DNA of 64,000 nucleotides. Origin: Caprimulgus europaeus (lineage: Eukaryota; Chordata; Aves; Caprimulgiformes; Caprimulgidae). The stretch's first letter is position 1; the number at the start of each line of letters is the position of its first letter. Shown here piece by piece: positions 1 through 12,848 of this stretch. Made by a program: the position numbers and the translations under genes. The notes under the pieces were generated by a model. It saw only the letters and a list, made by a program, of their open reading frames with translations. It was not told the origin of the DNA and did not search any database. The stretch lies in NCBI GenBank assembly GCA_907165065.1, contig OU015524.1, forward strand, positions 28,256,295 through 28,320,294. The letters are read 5' to 3'.

Positions 1-500
1 GAAGTGCAGGACCTGGCACTTGGCCTTGTTGAACCTCATACAATTGCCCTTGGCCCATCAATCCAGCCTGTCCAGATCCTTCTGTAGAGCCTCCCTACCC
101 TCAAGTAGACCAGCGTTCCCACCCACCTTGGTGTCATCTGCAAACTTACTGAGGATGCACTCAATGTCCTCATCCAGATCATTGAGAAAGATATTAAACA
201 AAATTGGCCCCAACACTGAGCCCTGGGGAACATCACTGATAATGGGCCGCCAAGTGAATTTAGCTCCATTCACCACAACTCTCTGGGCTCAGCCATGCAG
301 ACAGTTTTTTACCCAGCTAAGAGTACACCTGTCTAGGCCATGAGCTGCCAGCTTCTCTAGAATGCTCTGGGAGACAGTGTCAAAGGCCTTGCTAAAGCCC
401 AGATAGACAACATCCACAGCCTTACCCTCAGCCATTAAGGAGTCACCTGGTCATAGAAGATCATATTGGTCAAGCAAAACCTGCCTTTCAGGAACCCTCA
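1..500 (-). mobile_element. CR1 LINE fragment, reverse-transcriptase region of ORF2 (broken)
   Basis: Read on the minus strand, this is part of the CR1 ORF2 reverse-transcriptase domain. The conserved [12 protein letters not shown] block is followed by [10 protein letters not shown] and then the catalytic FADD motif (about 144-133), with DTKVGG after it. These are family hallmarks of CR1/Jockey-type reverse transcriptases. The reading frame is not intact: residues upstream of 276 and around 36-60 continue in other frames, so frameshifts are present. CR1-like sequence continues to about 500 (for example cacctggtcatagaagatca at 446-465), then fades into unique DNA. The element runs off the left edge, so its 3' end is not visible. 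CR1 copies are normally 5'-truncated, and here the 5' truncation point would be near 500. It is an inactive fossil. The family call is very secure; the subfamily is not determined. Confidence 0.95.
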
Positions 501-3303
501 AAGTAACATAATCATACATGTTAGACCACTTCCAAATGTTTTATTTTCACTTATTCAGGCAGGAGGCCAGCTGTGGATGACTCAGAAACTGTTTCACTGA
601 ACACTAGCAGGCACCACAAGCCTAAAGAGTGCAATGGGTTAAGAAATGTTGGTACAGATTTGCCAAGAAGAAACTAATCTAATTTCTTCTGTTGACTGAA
701 TAATTAGATGTAGCCATAAGAAAAAGAGTGTGTGCAAGGACTTTAGGTGTACACATACAAATGCTGGCTTTTATGAGACCTCACTTGAGCCTGTTAATAT
801 TATCATAATCACATTAGGGAAATAATTATGAGACAGATACAAAGCTAGTTGGGAAAAAAAGCCACTAGTAATAGAAATGTGAACCAGACCAAGCTACAGA
901 GAGGTTGTTCAGCTCAACCCCTAAAAACCCCTTACAATCAGCATGGACTAATTCAACAGAAACAGTTTCCCTATCCTAGAATATACCGTGCAGGTGCAAA
1001 ACAGCATCTGACATATATTTTGAAGGAACTTTGTACATATTCTCCTCCAAGCTGAGTGGAAAGGTTATGAGGCACTACACAAAAGAGAAACATTTCAAGT
1101 CCTGCTTGAACCTCTCTATGCTGAGCCTTTGGCCATTATCTCCTCCTGTCCCAGAGGCTGAAGCATCCACTTGAGAGACAGTTTCTCCTAGGTGGTTTTG
1201 TGGGTGTTTTTTGTGAATCCTGTTTAAATGTTTATTGGATTCAGGACTATACCAGATGTGCTTTTAACCATCTGAGGTATTGTTTGTAATCAGATCAAAG
1301 CTTTGTTTTAAGAATGCATACTCAGGTGATGATCCTGAAGTGGCTTCTGCAACACCTCAGGATCAGTTTTAGGTATATTTTTTACTTTATCTCAAAGAAC
1401 CACAGTAAGCTTACACACTTATTTCCAAATTAACATCTAAAATCATGCTTTGCTGCTCCATATCCTCAAAGTTATGTATGTAGGAAATAAAACAAAAAAG
1501 CAGAAAAAATCTTTTGTACTAAGAGTTATATTTAAACTCCAGCTAACCTAAGTAAAGCTACAGACTATACTTGATTGCTATGCAGTACTGTGTATGTTAT
1601 TATGGCAACTCATGAGCTATGGATACAGCATTAGTATCTATCAGCTGTCAGAGCTTCTGCAGATCCTGCTAAAATCCAGGAGTGCCTTCAGTTCCCTCAA
1701 CTCTCTAAAAGAAAGTACATGCATCTGGCGTTGTGTGTGCCGCATATACTAAGTTCATGGCCAAGCCCAGCATTCTTTAAACAGGAAATTCCTAGGGGCC
1801 AAATCTCAAAGCTGTTATTCAGTCCTATATTGTGCCAAGAGTCTTTTCGATTGCAGCACAGTCCTACAAACCAAAACAAGAGTAGTGTCTCACAAAATTC
1901 AGGGTTCAGCACAACGATTTAGGATTACTTTTCTTCCTTAAGTGAGGGCTGCTCCAGAATTTGATTCTCTGTAATTAAGACAAAGAGGTTTAGCCATTTG
2001 GGACTAACAGTCAACAAGAACAAAAGTTAAACACAATCTTTGCCTTTCCCTATTTTGCTAGAAGGTCTCAAGCAAACTGGTATGGCACAGCTTTGAGCAC
2101 AAATCAAAGCAGAGAACTACACTAGGAGAAAAAAAATGTACATGTGTCTAAGATTGTATCTTGGGGAAAAAACTTTTAACCCTACTACGCTTCATAATCA
2201 ACAATCAGCTTAAACACATGTTAACCAGTAACCCTGGTGTTCTGCATTGCTCAATCTGCTATGTCTCACCCATCCTCTATTATAGTCATTCTTCCTCTAT
2301 AACAATTGTATAGATTACTCACCAATCTGGATGTTGAAGACATGAGAGCAGTGACTTTCAAAATAAACCTTTATCTAGAGGTAGTTGAAAACTTTCCAGG
2401 CACATTCAAAATCTACCATTTTCCAACAGATTTATCATGCTGACTTTATCATACTTCAAGCATCAATAGCAGTACGAGAGGTTACAGTAGCAAAGACATC
2501 ATACCGATATCAGAACCAAATTCTTACTAAAGGGACATGAAACGTGAATGATGGAATGATGGTTTTCAAATCACAGCAAATGTTTCACAGACTTCAGAAA
2601 GAACATAAGTGAGTCAATGCTACTACCAACTTAACTACAGCAAAGACAAATTTTGAATCAATCTCGCAGATTCTTCACATATCCAGGAAAAAAAAAAAAA
2701 GCAAGTCATTAGTCACTCGCACTTTTATTTGTTATGCTTAGAAAACAAGAGACAGTGTCGTTTGTAGTGTAAGTAACTACAGGGCAGCTCCTAGACACTA
2801 AAACTACAGAGCAAATCTCTGTTCCAACATACAATTTATAAAATATCCTGTAGACCATAGACCTGCATGGGGTGTAGTGTGGCAAATACGTGAACAGCCA
2901 CTGAAAATCTTTAACAAAGCAGTATTCAAAGACTGATCATAGAGCTTATAAAGAAATAATTCAAAAATACTATTACTTTCTAGAATTAGATAGCGATTTT
3001 TATTCCTCTGCTTTCCTAGGGTGATACAGTATAGAATTTAGAAAGCATTTATTGTCATACAGGCATGAGTAGGTTTTTGTTTATCCATTAATCTCTGAAG
3101 ACCTCCAGCAAAGTGTTAAGAAACTGGATATAAGCAACTGCATTCAGCACAGCAAACTTTCTCATTGCAGATTTCAGATACCTGAATTGACAGCCAGGTT
3201 AAGTGTATCCAGAGAACAGTCTGGTGGTATGAGTAACTTCATTTGTTTTATGCTCTCTTTTCTGCCCCCGTCACCCCCAACATACCTCCCTTCCTTCACC
3301 ACC
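501..3303. other. Non-coding AT-rich DNA, no gene recognised
   Basis: No convincing exon or repeat family was recognised. Short open frames of 67-71 codons near 849-1055 and 1697-1922 have no domain signature and no good flanking splice sites. A faint resemblance to old CR1 3' sequence around 1080-1200 was too weak to call. A 13-A run sits at 2688-2700. Confidence 0.6.
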
Positions 3304-3348
3304 CAAAAAAAAAAAAACAAACCAAACCAAAAAAAAAACCAAACAAAC
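3304..3348. repeat. A/C-rich low-complexity tract
   Basis: Runs of A are interrupted by accaaacc-type units just downstream of a pyrimidine-rich stretch (3250-3303). Simple-sequence DNA of this type also explains the low-complexity F/W-rich frames read from the opposite strand. Confidence 0.7.
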
Positions 3349-3539
3349 TTGGGAAATCCAGCAACAATTACACACAGAGGGAAATTTTGACACTGAGTTT
3401 TCAATAAATACAATAGACCAATGGGATCTGGCCCAGCTGCTTGCTACGTGCACATTCTCATACACACTTATAAGTTACTTCCATTTTCAGGTAGCAGGAG
3501 CACAAATACTCCGAGGTGTGAAGACAGCACAGAAACTGT

Positions 3540-3563
3540 AAAAAAAAAAAAAAAAAAAAAAAA
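3540..3563 (+). repeat. Poly-A tract (24 A)
   Basis: Uninterrupted run of 24 A. The sequence upstream shows no recognisable SINE, LINE or processed-gene body, so it is best regarded as a mononucleotide microsatellite and not as a proven retroposon tail. Confidence 0.9.
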
Positions 3564-6500
3564 GGCACTGACTGACATCCATCACTCAGGAAAGAGATAA
3601 AAGAAAGACTACTTCTGGAGGATCTGTTTTCTGCAGTCCATCTACACTGGATATTGTAAAGGTTTTGCACTCCAATTTCAGTGTCTTTCTTCTCTGGGCC
3701 TCTTTTCCTCCACCCTTCCTTTATTCCACTCTATTCCCATCACCATTGTGGCTCTGAGAACAAGGTAAACAATTCCTATTCTTGTTTTCTTGTCCTGCAT
3801 TCCTCTAGCAAAGTATATTCACCTTCTCAGTTCTTGATGGAGCTCTGACTTATTGGAGCAGCAGCTGTTCTTTACTGCTAGTAATAAAGAGAAAACACCA
3901 AGAACTCCACTTCTAAGCACAGGGTTCAAAGAATCCATTTTTGCTTCTAATATTCAACCCCTATGCATCAGGGTCCATGATACAATTTTAACTAAATTTC
4001 TCTACAGTTATTTCTCCTGCATCTTTCAAAATACCTTTCAAATACCCCCATACAAATAAAATAGTAATAAAATGAGTTCTCTTTAAAAGGGCACTTAATC
4101 TGATGCACCGCTGTGACTGTGAATAGACTTTAGGTACAAGCTTTGTTTCAATTCCCATTTAACCAAAGCTTACCCAAATAAGACCACTTCTAGATTTTAT
4201 ATTGAAGGTATCTTCTAACTCAGAGGTCTAAATTCAAATAGATGTTGTTGGTCTGTCTGAAACATACCTATAGCCTAAGAGAGTATAACAAAGTTAATTG
4301 GACTTCCAATAGGAAAGCTGCCCTGTAGAGGAACAGAAGTGTACTTGTGAAAGCATTAGATTTAGCTTTCTGGTTTCTGCCAGTTCCTCTAAACTGTGCT
4401 ACGATATCAACTTTACAGTGGAATTTTATGTGTTTCCTTATAGATAAAGATTAAATATCAGAAAATCTATTATGTTGTAGCTGATAGTTCCATACAATCA
4501 TAATGTCATTTCTTTTGGGAAAAGGTTTTCTTCAAGTGTAATGAAAGACCTTAATCACAATTTCACATGCAACTCTTGGACTTTTCAGCACGTCTTAAGG
4601 GAGATACTTGGGGGCTTGAAGCAAAAATTGCATTTAGTTGCCAGTCAGATTAGAAGTGGCAGGGAGGTTTTCATTACATTTTTGCAGAAAGAATAAGAAC
4701 CTGTCTGACTTAGGTTCCAGTAGACATATATTAAAGTGTTTTATTAGTTTACAACTTCAGATTAGAAGCTATGAATTAAGTGTTCATTTCTGACTTACAG
4801 AAACAATTAATCTTGGTTTGAAGATAGCCGAGCAGCCTTCTGCCTGTTCAAGGAATTAATAGTCCAGTGCATCTGCATAGAAGTGAAAAAAAGTCCAATA
4901 GACCTTAACAATCAAAAGGAATCTGACCCAAAAGCTGGCAGTCTTGGACCCAAACATGTCTGCAAGAAAACATGAACCAGATCCCTGAAAATGTAATGCT
5001 GCTCAAAGAATGTACGCTTCCTAAATCCCTTCTTTTACTGTGGTTAGTCTCCTGTGCTTCAGAGAAAGACCAGAGAACCCAAAAAACACACATCAAATTA
5101 TAACTTATCATGAGGAAGTTTTTCTTTTATGACCCCATAGATGACAAGTGAAATCTCCAAAGCATGGCATTATTAACCAAGCATACTTTTCTCTTTTTTT
5201 CTTCTTTAATAAGCACCAGCAGGAGACATCTTTACATTGGATGCAATAGGAAGTTGAGGTTCAAATTCAGACCACTCAGGAACAGATGTTTCCTAGTGGA
5301 AAGCTATGCACAAGGATTGAGATTCTCAAAAGGAGCCAGATGATTGTTGGGTGCTCTTCCATGGTAAATTGTAACACTGTAATCACCATTAGTAATGCTA
5401 CAAATCCAGACTCCTAATTGTGCAAACTTGAGTTAAAGCTGTCTTTGTTCCAGGATCCTTAAGTCTGAACTCCATCTTACATATAACATATGTAACTCTG
5501 AAGAGGGTAATATCTCAGGTGGAAGGCACCCTGCCACCACGTTCCAGTCTGATAAGTAATGGTAACAAGTTATTCTTGCTTCTAAAAATATCTCTTCAAA
5601 CATAGACTGCCCTCGAGTTTTAAATTAATTTTAATCATGGTAAAATAAGATTTCAACTGCTACTCTGTTTTGGAGATCCTGTGTGTAGAACAGAAGAGCA
5701 CAGTGAAACTTTCCAATTAAGAATTGGTTACTAAATTACCTAATTTATAAAAATCATATTACTAGACTTTCAAATTCATCCCATTTTCAAAGAGCAGATG
5801 TAGCATTTTGGAATAAGACTTTATAAATAAAAGTTGAATCCCTACATGAAGTACAAAACTGAAATCAGCACTGACCACAGATCTGAGATCAACTCTCAGT
5901 AACACAACAGCTGCAGATTGTGGTTATTATCATGTCCTCTAGAGTATTTTTGCAGATGCTTCATTGCATCAAACAAGAAAATTTGATTTTTTTGTTAATT
6001 GTACTTTCAATTTCAGAGAATGTTATGGAGACAAAGTAATTTCTTACTATAATTTTACAATAACAAAATAGCAGTTCAAAAACAGGCAGTTCCTTCTTGT
6101 CAAACATCAGTAATTACTTGGAAAAGTCATAATAGCCAGACACGCAGATCTTCAGCATTTTTAAGGCTCCTTTGCACAACTTAATTAGCGCAACAGACAC
6201 TTAAATCTGTCCTAAAGCTGACAATGCCTCAGGCATTTCCTTAACAGAGGGCAGTACGAGTTCAGCTGTGTCAGGCCACACCAGCTGCCTGGAACACCAG
6301 TTAGGGCACAGAGCAAAATAAAGGAGTAATACAGGGACCCTCCTTCACCAACAGAGTCTAAACTGCAGGATAACCTGGTCAGGGTAACCTGGCAGCTTCT
6401 GTGACTGAATGAGGCAGAAAACAGGCAAAAAGGCAGAGGGGAAAAGAAGCAATCCCATTGAGTGCTACTGCAGTACACCCAGCCAGATGCCTTTTCTCTG

Positions 6501-9500
6501 GGCAGGTTAATATTGTGAATGTGCATTCTGCATCAACAGCAACAAGCTCTAACTTGTCACCTCTGTCCCCTCCTGCACAAGCAGAAATGTTTGTAAAGGC
6601 TAATTGCATTTCTTGATTTTGTGCAGGTGGGGACACTGTGGAAATCCCACCTGGATTCAGATAAAAGCCACTTCTTAAAGCAAAGCTAAGAGCTCTGATA
6701 TTGTTGAAAGCCTCAGCAATGAAGACCTTTTTAAAATAATGTAGCTATTTGACTTCCAGGTATTCAAATTTAGATTTTCTGTCAATTATCTCAGGGATAG
6801 CCAGAAAGCCAAATCATACACTAAGGTGAAGGTCTTCACTTCCCCACTACTCTTTCCCAGACTTTTTGCTCTCCCTCTCAGAGAAGATGAAGTACTGACT
6901 CCTCATTACTCTTCAGAGATGTGCAGGTAGTCCAGATGTTCCTGAATAACTGCAGTCAGTCACATTGTGCAGTAGCTCATAAAGGTCTTTTGCCATAAAT
7001 CACCAAAAACACCCTATGCCTTTTAATGGGAAAAGCAACTATTCTTTTTTACCCCCATGTAGACACACACTCTCTTTCAGCAGAGAAATACGTGAAGCAG
7101 CAGACTGGATGGTCTACACTCCTTTGCTATACAGAAGGCCAGTCAAAAATCAGAAATCATTTTTTGAGGCAAGAAACAAAAGAGTCTCCAAGTAATAGGC
7201 TAAATTTTTTAAGCTTTCTAGAAAGATCTGAATAAAATTAATTAATATAGCCATAAAAATATATCAGAGTACTAAACATGTATATTGTGCATTAAAACAG
7301 TAAGACTTTAAAAATATTCTTTAGCATTTTAAAGATAAAGTCTAAATTAAGACATTTCAAAGAATGGAAAGGAACAAGTTTTCCTCAGTAAAAAAAAAAA
7401 AAAAATTGTTTGTGATCTTTACTTTCCTATGAAATACCACAAATTCAACAAAACTGCATTTCTGAAAAAAATAAATACTTCAAATGATTTTTTTTTTTTC
7501 ATTGTTAGCTCCAATAATCCGTTACACACTAACATCCAGAAGCTCTAGATGAAGGTCCTCTGCAAAGATCATCATATAATAAAAAATGTGCTGGTCCTGA
7601 AAATACACTCTGAAGTTTCCACCCAAGTTTTGCCAAAATCCTCTGATAATCTCATATTTTACACACTCAACTACTCAATCACTTCAGAATCATTTTCCTA
7701 ACTACAGCATCCGTGCCTTAAAATAAACAATAAATGGTAACCTGCATCTCTTCCATCATAGTCACTTCTGGGGTCAGAGTTCTCTCCATTACCTTAAACT
7801 GATTTTGGCCAAACAAGATGAATCTGTGGCACTAAAGTGGGTGGTTGTGCTTCCATTGCCCCTTTCACTTATGCTTTTCTGAAACAAGGAGCCTGAACAT
7901 GCTAAACAATTTGCTGTTTGCAGCAATAAAATTGCTCTGTCATTTTGCTATAATTTGGCACAAATTATTCTTCAACTCCTGTGGCTGTAATTAATTATCT
8001 GCAGGTTTGAGTTTATTTGATCAGAGGTCTTCCTGCACCCATTTGTACTGACACCATTCAAAACACAGTGAGGCACAGCTAAGGACTTTGAAGGACAAGG
8101 CGAGAACCAAACATTATGTACAAGATGTCATTTGTCTTTAGCATCTGAACTAATCTGTTACTGGATTTGTTTCACTTTTTTGTTTTTAGTTGCTATATAC
8201 CTTCTGAAAACCAAGTTTCTTTGAGTCATTCAGCAGTGTTACATCTACCAACACATCAGTGCAGTGGATGTTGGCATCAGCATGCTCCTTGAGTGCAGAC
8301 AGCACCATACAAAGTATCCAAAAATTACTAGGGACCAATTTCCTCCTCCTCAGGTTTTTATTTAAATATTTTTTAAGGGTGCTGGTAATAAAGCTAAGAG
8401 GTCACTACAGAAACAAAGTTCATCAAATTTAAGCTTTTAAAACAGATGCCTATAGCTTAAATAGTGACTCAAGTGTCAATTAATTTAAGGAGACAGATTC
8501 TATTATGTATTTTAATTTTCTCATTATTAAAGTGAGGAGGTTAGACAAATTTTCAGCATGCAGAGAAGTAGCAAATTCACTGAGGACCTTCAATGCCCAT
8601 CTCAGTTCAAAAGTATCTTACTGGTTCCAGTGAAATTATACCCATGCAAGACCTGGACCAGCAGAGAATCAGGCTCTAGCATTTTGCTTTGGGACATTTT
8701 CAACCTAAGAGTGAACTGTAAAACTCAAATCCAAGAGTTATGTTTGCATTTATACTCATTTCATTTTTCTTTTGTTACTATTTAAAGCTATAAAAAAGAG
8801 CTCTAACATGTACCATAAGCAAACAAGTCACAAGCCAGACTAATTATATCACTCTTGCCCTTTGCTTAGAGCAGTTTTAACTCATCTCTAAATTCCAGTC
8901 ATCTGTTTCTAATTCGAGTACATTTCAATTTCCTCACTCAATATGAGGAGCAGCAGCACTAGTGCTCACCAGGGGCCCTCGCCAAGTGCAAATAAGAGTC
9001 AGGAAGAATCCTGGTGCTCTGCAAAACAAGCTGGCCTAACAGTCGTCAGCTTGGGCTTTTGGTAACCAGCACCCACTGGCTCACTAAGTACAGAGAGTAG
9101 CTGATATGGGTGATGTTGCTAAAGAATACAGTTTTAATATCAGCTGCTATCTTTATGGAGACATTACCCTCTCCCCACCCTCCCAAGAAAGAAAAAAGTG
9201 AGTGTTCAGCACTTTAGGGAAAATTAAATTATTTTTTTTCCTCTCTTTTTTTATTACCACTTGCCAGAGAAAGCATGCCAATAGACAGACTTAGCATCCC
9301 CATAAGTTGTTGCCCGCTCTGATGAATTTTTACTAGTAGAAAATTGTTTTGAATCCTGCAAGTTGCTATTCCTAACTGTCTATGCATGGAACCTGTGGAG
9401 ATGAACATCAACACAGGAGGTAATGGAGCTGGATGGGGAGAGGAGCACAGCTGTGTGGCTATCAATCTATATTACTCTATAGCTCACATTGCGCAACAGT

Positions 9501-12500
9501 TTATTTTGTTTCAGCATAATACGATAAAATCCAATGACCTCTAAAGTGGTTGTGTGGGTTTTTTCTCCTTGGTGAGGCGGAAAAAATAATATATATGTGT
9601 ATTTCTATTGTTTAGATACAAAATGAAGCTGTGCCTAACAATATTTTCCACTTCAAGAGTATGTTACAATAGACCTTTGAATTTTCTTCAAGAAGAATCA
9701 GTTCACAAATAAAAAACATGATGCAGGTGAGGGAAAACTAATGTTTCTCAAACCTACTCTGCTCACTATGAAGTTGAGAAAAGACTGTTCCACATATGAG
9801 TTTGGGATGGGCTTTCCTGATAGGATATGTAGCTGCAAGAACAAAAAGTACAATGTGCTCATTGCAGTGGGAAACTGAGAACAATATAGAGAGGAGGAAA
9901 ACTACTAATCTAGTCCAAATAATACTCTTTATAGTTGTTAAAAGTTTCACTATTTAAAATAAATATCCCTCAATTGTGATATTTTAATAAAAGCTCGTTA
10001 GGGGAAGTTTTTGTTCATTTTGCGTTTACTCTCAGAACTCTATTATTTGTTAATTTGCATTCAAGTGTAAATTAAGAGGAACTAATTAACTGCATCAGGA
10101 ATTTTCTGAATTGGGGTCCCCCTAAGATTTTTTCAATGAGATTTTTCAGTCAAAACACCTAAGAATAGAAACATCTGCAGCAAAAAGAGCAAAGAGATGG
10201 TGGCACTTTTTGCATACTTCACCAGCTCTGTGATTTCCAGATAACTCACATGAACCAGCCACAACTGTGTCAATTAAAATTTGAATTTTTTAAAAAGCAT
10301 TTTGATAAAAATATTGCTGTAGAGTTCTAACAAGAAAAACTTAGACAAAAAGACTAAGTCCAGCGCTCACATTTATTAATATCATATACCTTATCTCGCC
10401 AATTTCTCAATCAACCTTAAATAGCTAAATCTCAAGTAGTATTCTCAACCACACAGAGGTATTGAAATCCTAAATTGAAATCCTATTAACTTTTTTTTTT
10501 TTTGTAGATTAGCATAAACTCTATGGCACATCCCTACAGTCAACTTCACATGAAATAGAAGCCATGTGCAAAACCTGCAGAGCCCAGAATGAAGAGTGCG
10601 AATGCTTCTCTGAGTGATAGCAGATGTGAAGCCCTGGCAGCACAGCCTCCAGCTAAAGCATTAAAAGGGGTCTTAATTCACATTTTTCTGGCAGATTTAG
10701 GTGAATGGGCTACAGAAACACCTTCAGTTGACTGCTGCCTCCCATCCACTCCCCACTACAACATCCCCACTGACAGCGGGCAAAGCTGAGTAGGATACAT
10801 GCACACTCCTAAATCACTGTTTACTTCTGGCACAATATTGTAAACAGAAATTGGTGTGTATACCATTAGAGTGACTTATTTGACACACTGTGTGCCGTTA
10901 TCAGCATTCAGGTAATCTCTCCATTCAGAAAGGGGTTAGAAATAGAGACAGCTTCCGTCTCATTGCTACCCTCAGCTCCCACAAAAGAAGAAAGATCTCT
11001 ACAAAACAAGGCATGCTTCTTCAGAAGGCTGAACAATGCCCATACACATGGGTTTGTAAGAGTACAGGTAATGTTGCCATCTAGTGACTCCTGCCTTAGC
11101 AATATTGGCAGGATTTTGATTGGGCAATATCAAGGATCCTCAGCAGCCATAAGGTTTTCTTCAATCCGGGGGCCTTAGCATGTAAATTAGAGGGCTGCAA
11201 TCCTTTCCATATTATAATAAGGATGATTCCTAAAAATTAAAATAATTTTAGGGTCTATCTTTGCCTCTAGCTTCTAGAAAAGCAGTTACAAGCCTTCTTA
11301 AGCCTGCTTATGATCAAGTGGATGACCCTTGGAAACCTACGGCTCAACAGATTTATTCTGTAAGTTCAGTGATTTTCCTGGCACTAGGCTGTTTCCTTGC
11401 ACCACCTACTTAGGCTGCTACAAAGCAATAATGGTTAATTTTTTGTTAAATTCAGCTTGCAAAGTGCAAATGGATTGAAAGAACATAAGATATCCAACAG
11501 CATTCTGGTAGCACACAAGCAGAAATATGCTGCAGCTGTGCTACATCTCCAGCACATTACCCAAGTTCTGATGAAGACATGCTGGAAGTCATTCTCCTCA
11601 GAATGACACAAAAAACTCAATCTGTCATCTAACCTGTTGCAGATAGAGGAAGTCAAGACTGTGCCTTTCCTAATGTGATTGTGGCAGAGCTGTGATCATG
11701 TCTGAAGTATTCAGCAGTCAGCGCTTTTGTCTATGCACCACAGAAGATGCTTCCTTTTTCCAGGGAGTTTGGTGCAGAGTTCTCTCCATAGGTGATCCAA
11801 AGGAGATGTCATCTCAAGACTTTTGGGTTTAGTGTGGTTTCTCTCTATTCAGTTTTTTTTCAGACTGGAAGAGTGATAGTGGTTTCCCTTCAACAGGCCC
11901 AAACTGGACACTTCTGGAAAAAACAAAGGAACAAAAAAAAAAAAACCCCACAACACAAGATCAGGAAAGAATTTAGTACAAAAGCATGATCATCACACAC
12001 AGGAACAGGTAAAGTGCCACAAATAGAAGCATGAAGGCTAGCTGTAAAAGAGGAGGTTGGGCTTGGTTACAAATACGTGAGGGGAGAGAAGAAACAGAAG
12101 TGGACAAAATTAGAGAGAGCTTTAACAAAGAAAAAATAGTAAGACGGGGAAGGGACTCAAAGAGAAAGAACATACACTCTTGGACAACAAGAGGAAAAGT
12201 GCAGGTCTGAGTAGCCAGGAGGCAAGCAAGGAAAGGATCCAAGAGCAAAGAGCAGTTAAAATTAGTTCAGAACAGAGAAGCACATTTGACACTTATGGAA
12301 TTTGTTAACGTCTCACTATCAGGAGTGAAATTAGAGGATTTGAATGATGCTGCTGCATTCTGTGTCCCTCACACTGACAGCCAGCACTCACAGGTCTGTT
12401 TCACAGATTAGCCAATAGTGCATGCACTGCAGACACACAGCTTATGCGAGGTACGGTTTTAACATAAAATAGTTTGGAACAGCCTCAGTGCATCACTTTC

Positions 12501-12803
12501 ATATCATTCTTGCACTTGAATACCTTTGAACATCAGCTGCATAACTTGGAAAATTTAGAAACCCTGACAATGTCTCCATTTCAGTTGGTCTAGCTAAAAC
12601 AACTCAGTGTCTTGGGAAATTGGTCTGGGTTTTTTGTGTCAACCAGTGTTGCCACTGGCCTCCAGCCCTCCATTAGCTTTTCTCACACATTCCAAGTTCT
12701 ACTCCTTTATTCTCAGTGAAGTTCGTTCCACAGTTTGTGAGCACACTAGTGCTCTCACTCATATGCACACAAGCCTGGAAAGGTCAGAAGTCACAGATGT
12801 TTT

Positions 12804-12805
<2 letters not shown>
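3564..12805. other. Long non-coding stretch, no gene recognised
   Basis: About 9.2 kb of AT-rich sequence. It contains simple runs (16 A at 7390-7405; a T run near 7491) and scattered short open frames, the longest about 104 codons at 6212-6526 on the minus strand, which overlaps an equally open frame. None shows a recognisable motif. A purine-rich patch on the plus strand begins near 11,995 and continues to about 12,290; its opposite strand reads as an L/F-rich open frame that is explained by composition. Confidence 0.6.

Positions 12806-12844
<39 letters not shown>
12806..12844 (+). repeat. Long poly-A tract (39 A)
   Basis: The longest mononucleotide run in the window. It lies inside a 147-codon open frame (12607-13050) that translates it as polylysine. 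The flanks show no shared codon bias or domain, so that frame is considered spurious. No retroposed body was recognised upstream. Confidence 0.9.

Positions 12845-12848
<4 letters not shown>

Noticed and set aside
1080..1200. Faint CR1-like similarity (ccattatctcctcctgtccc)
   Set aside because: Only one short block resembles the CR1 tail; order and spacing of the other blocks are absent.
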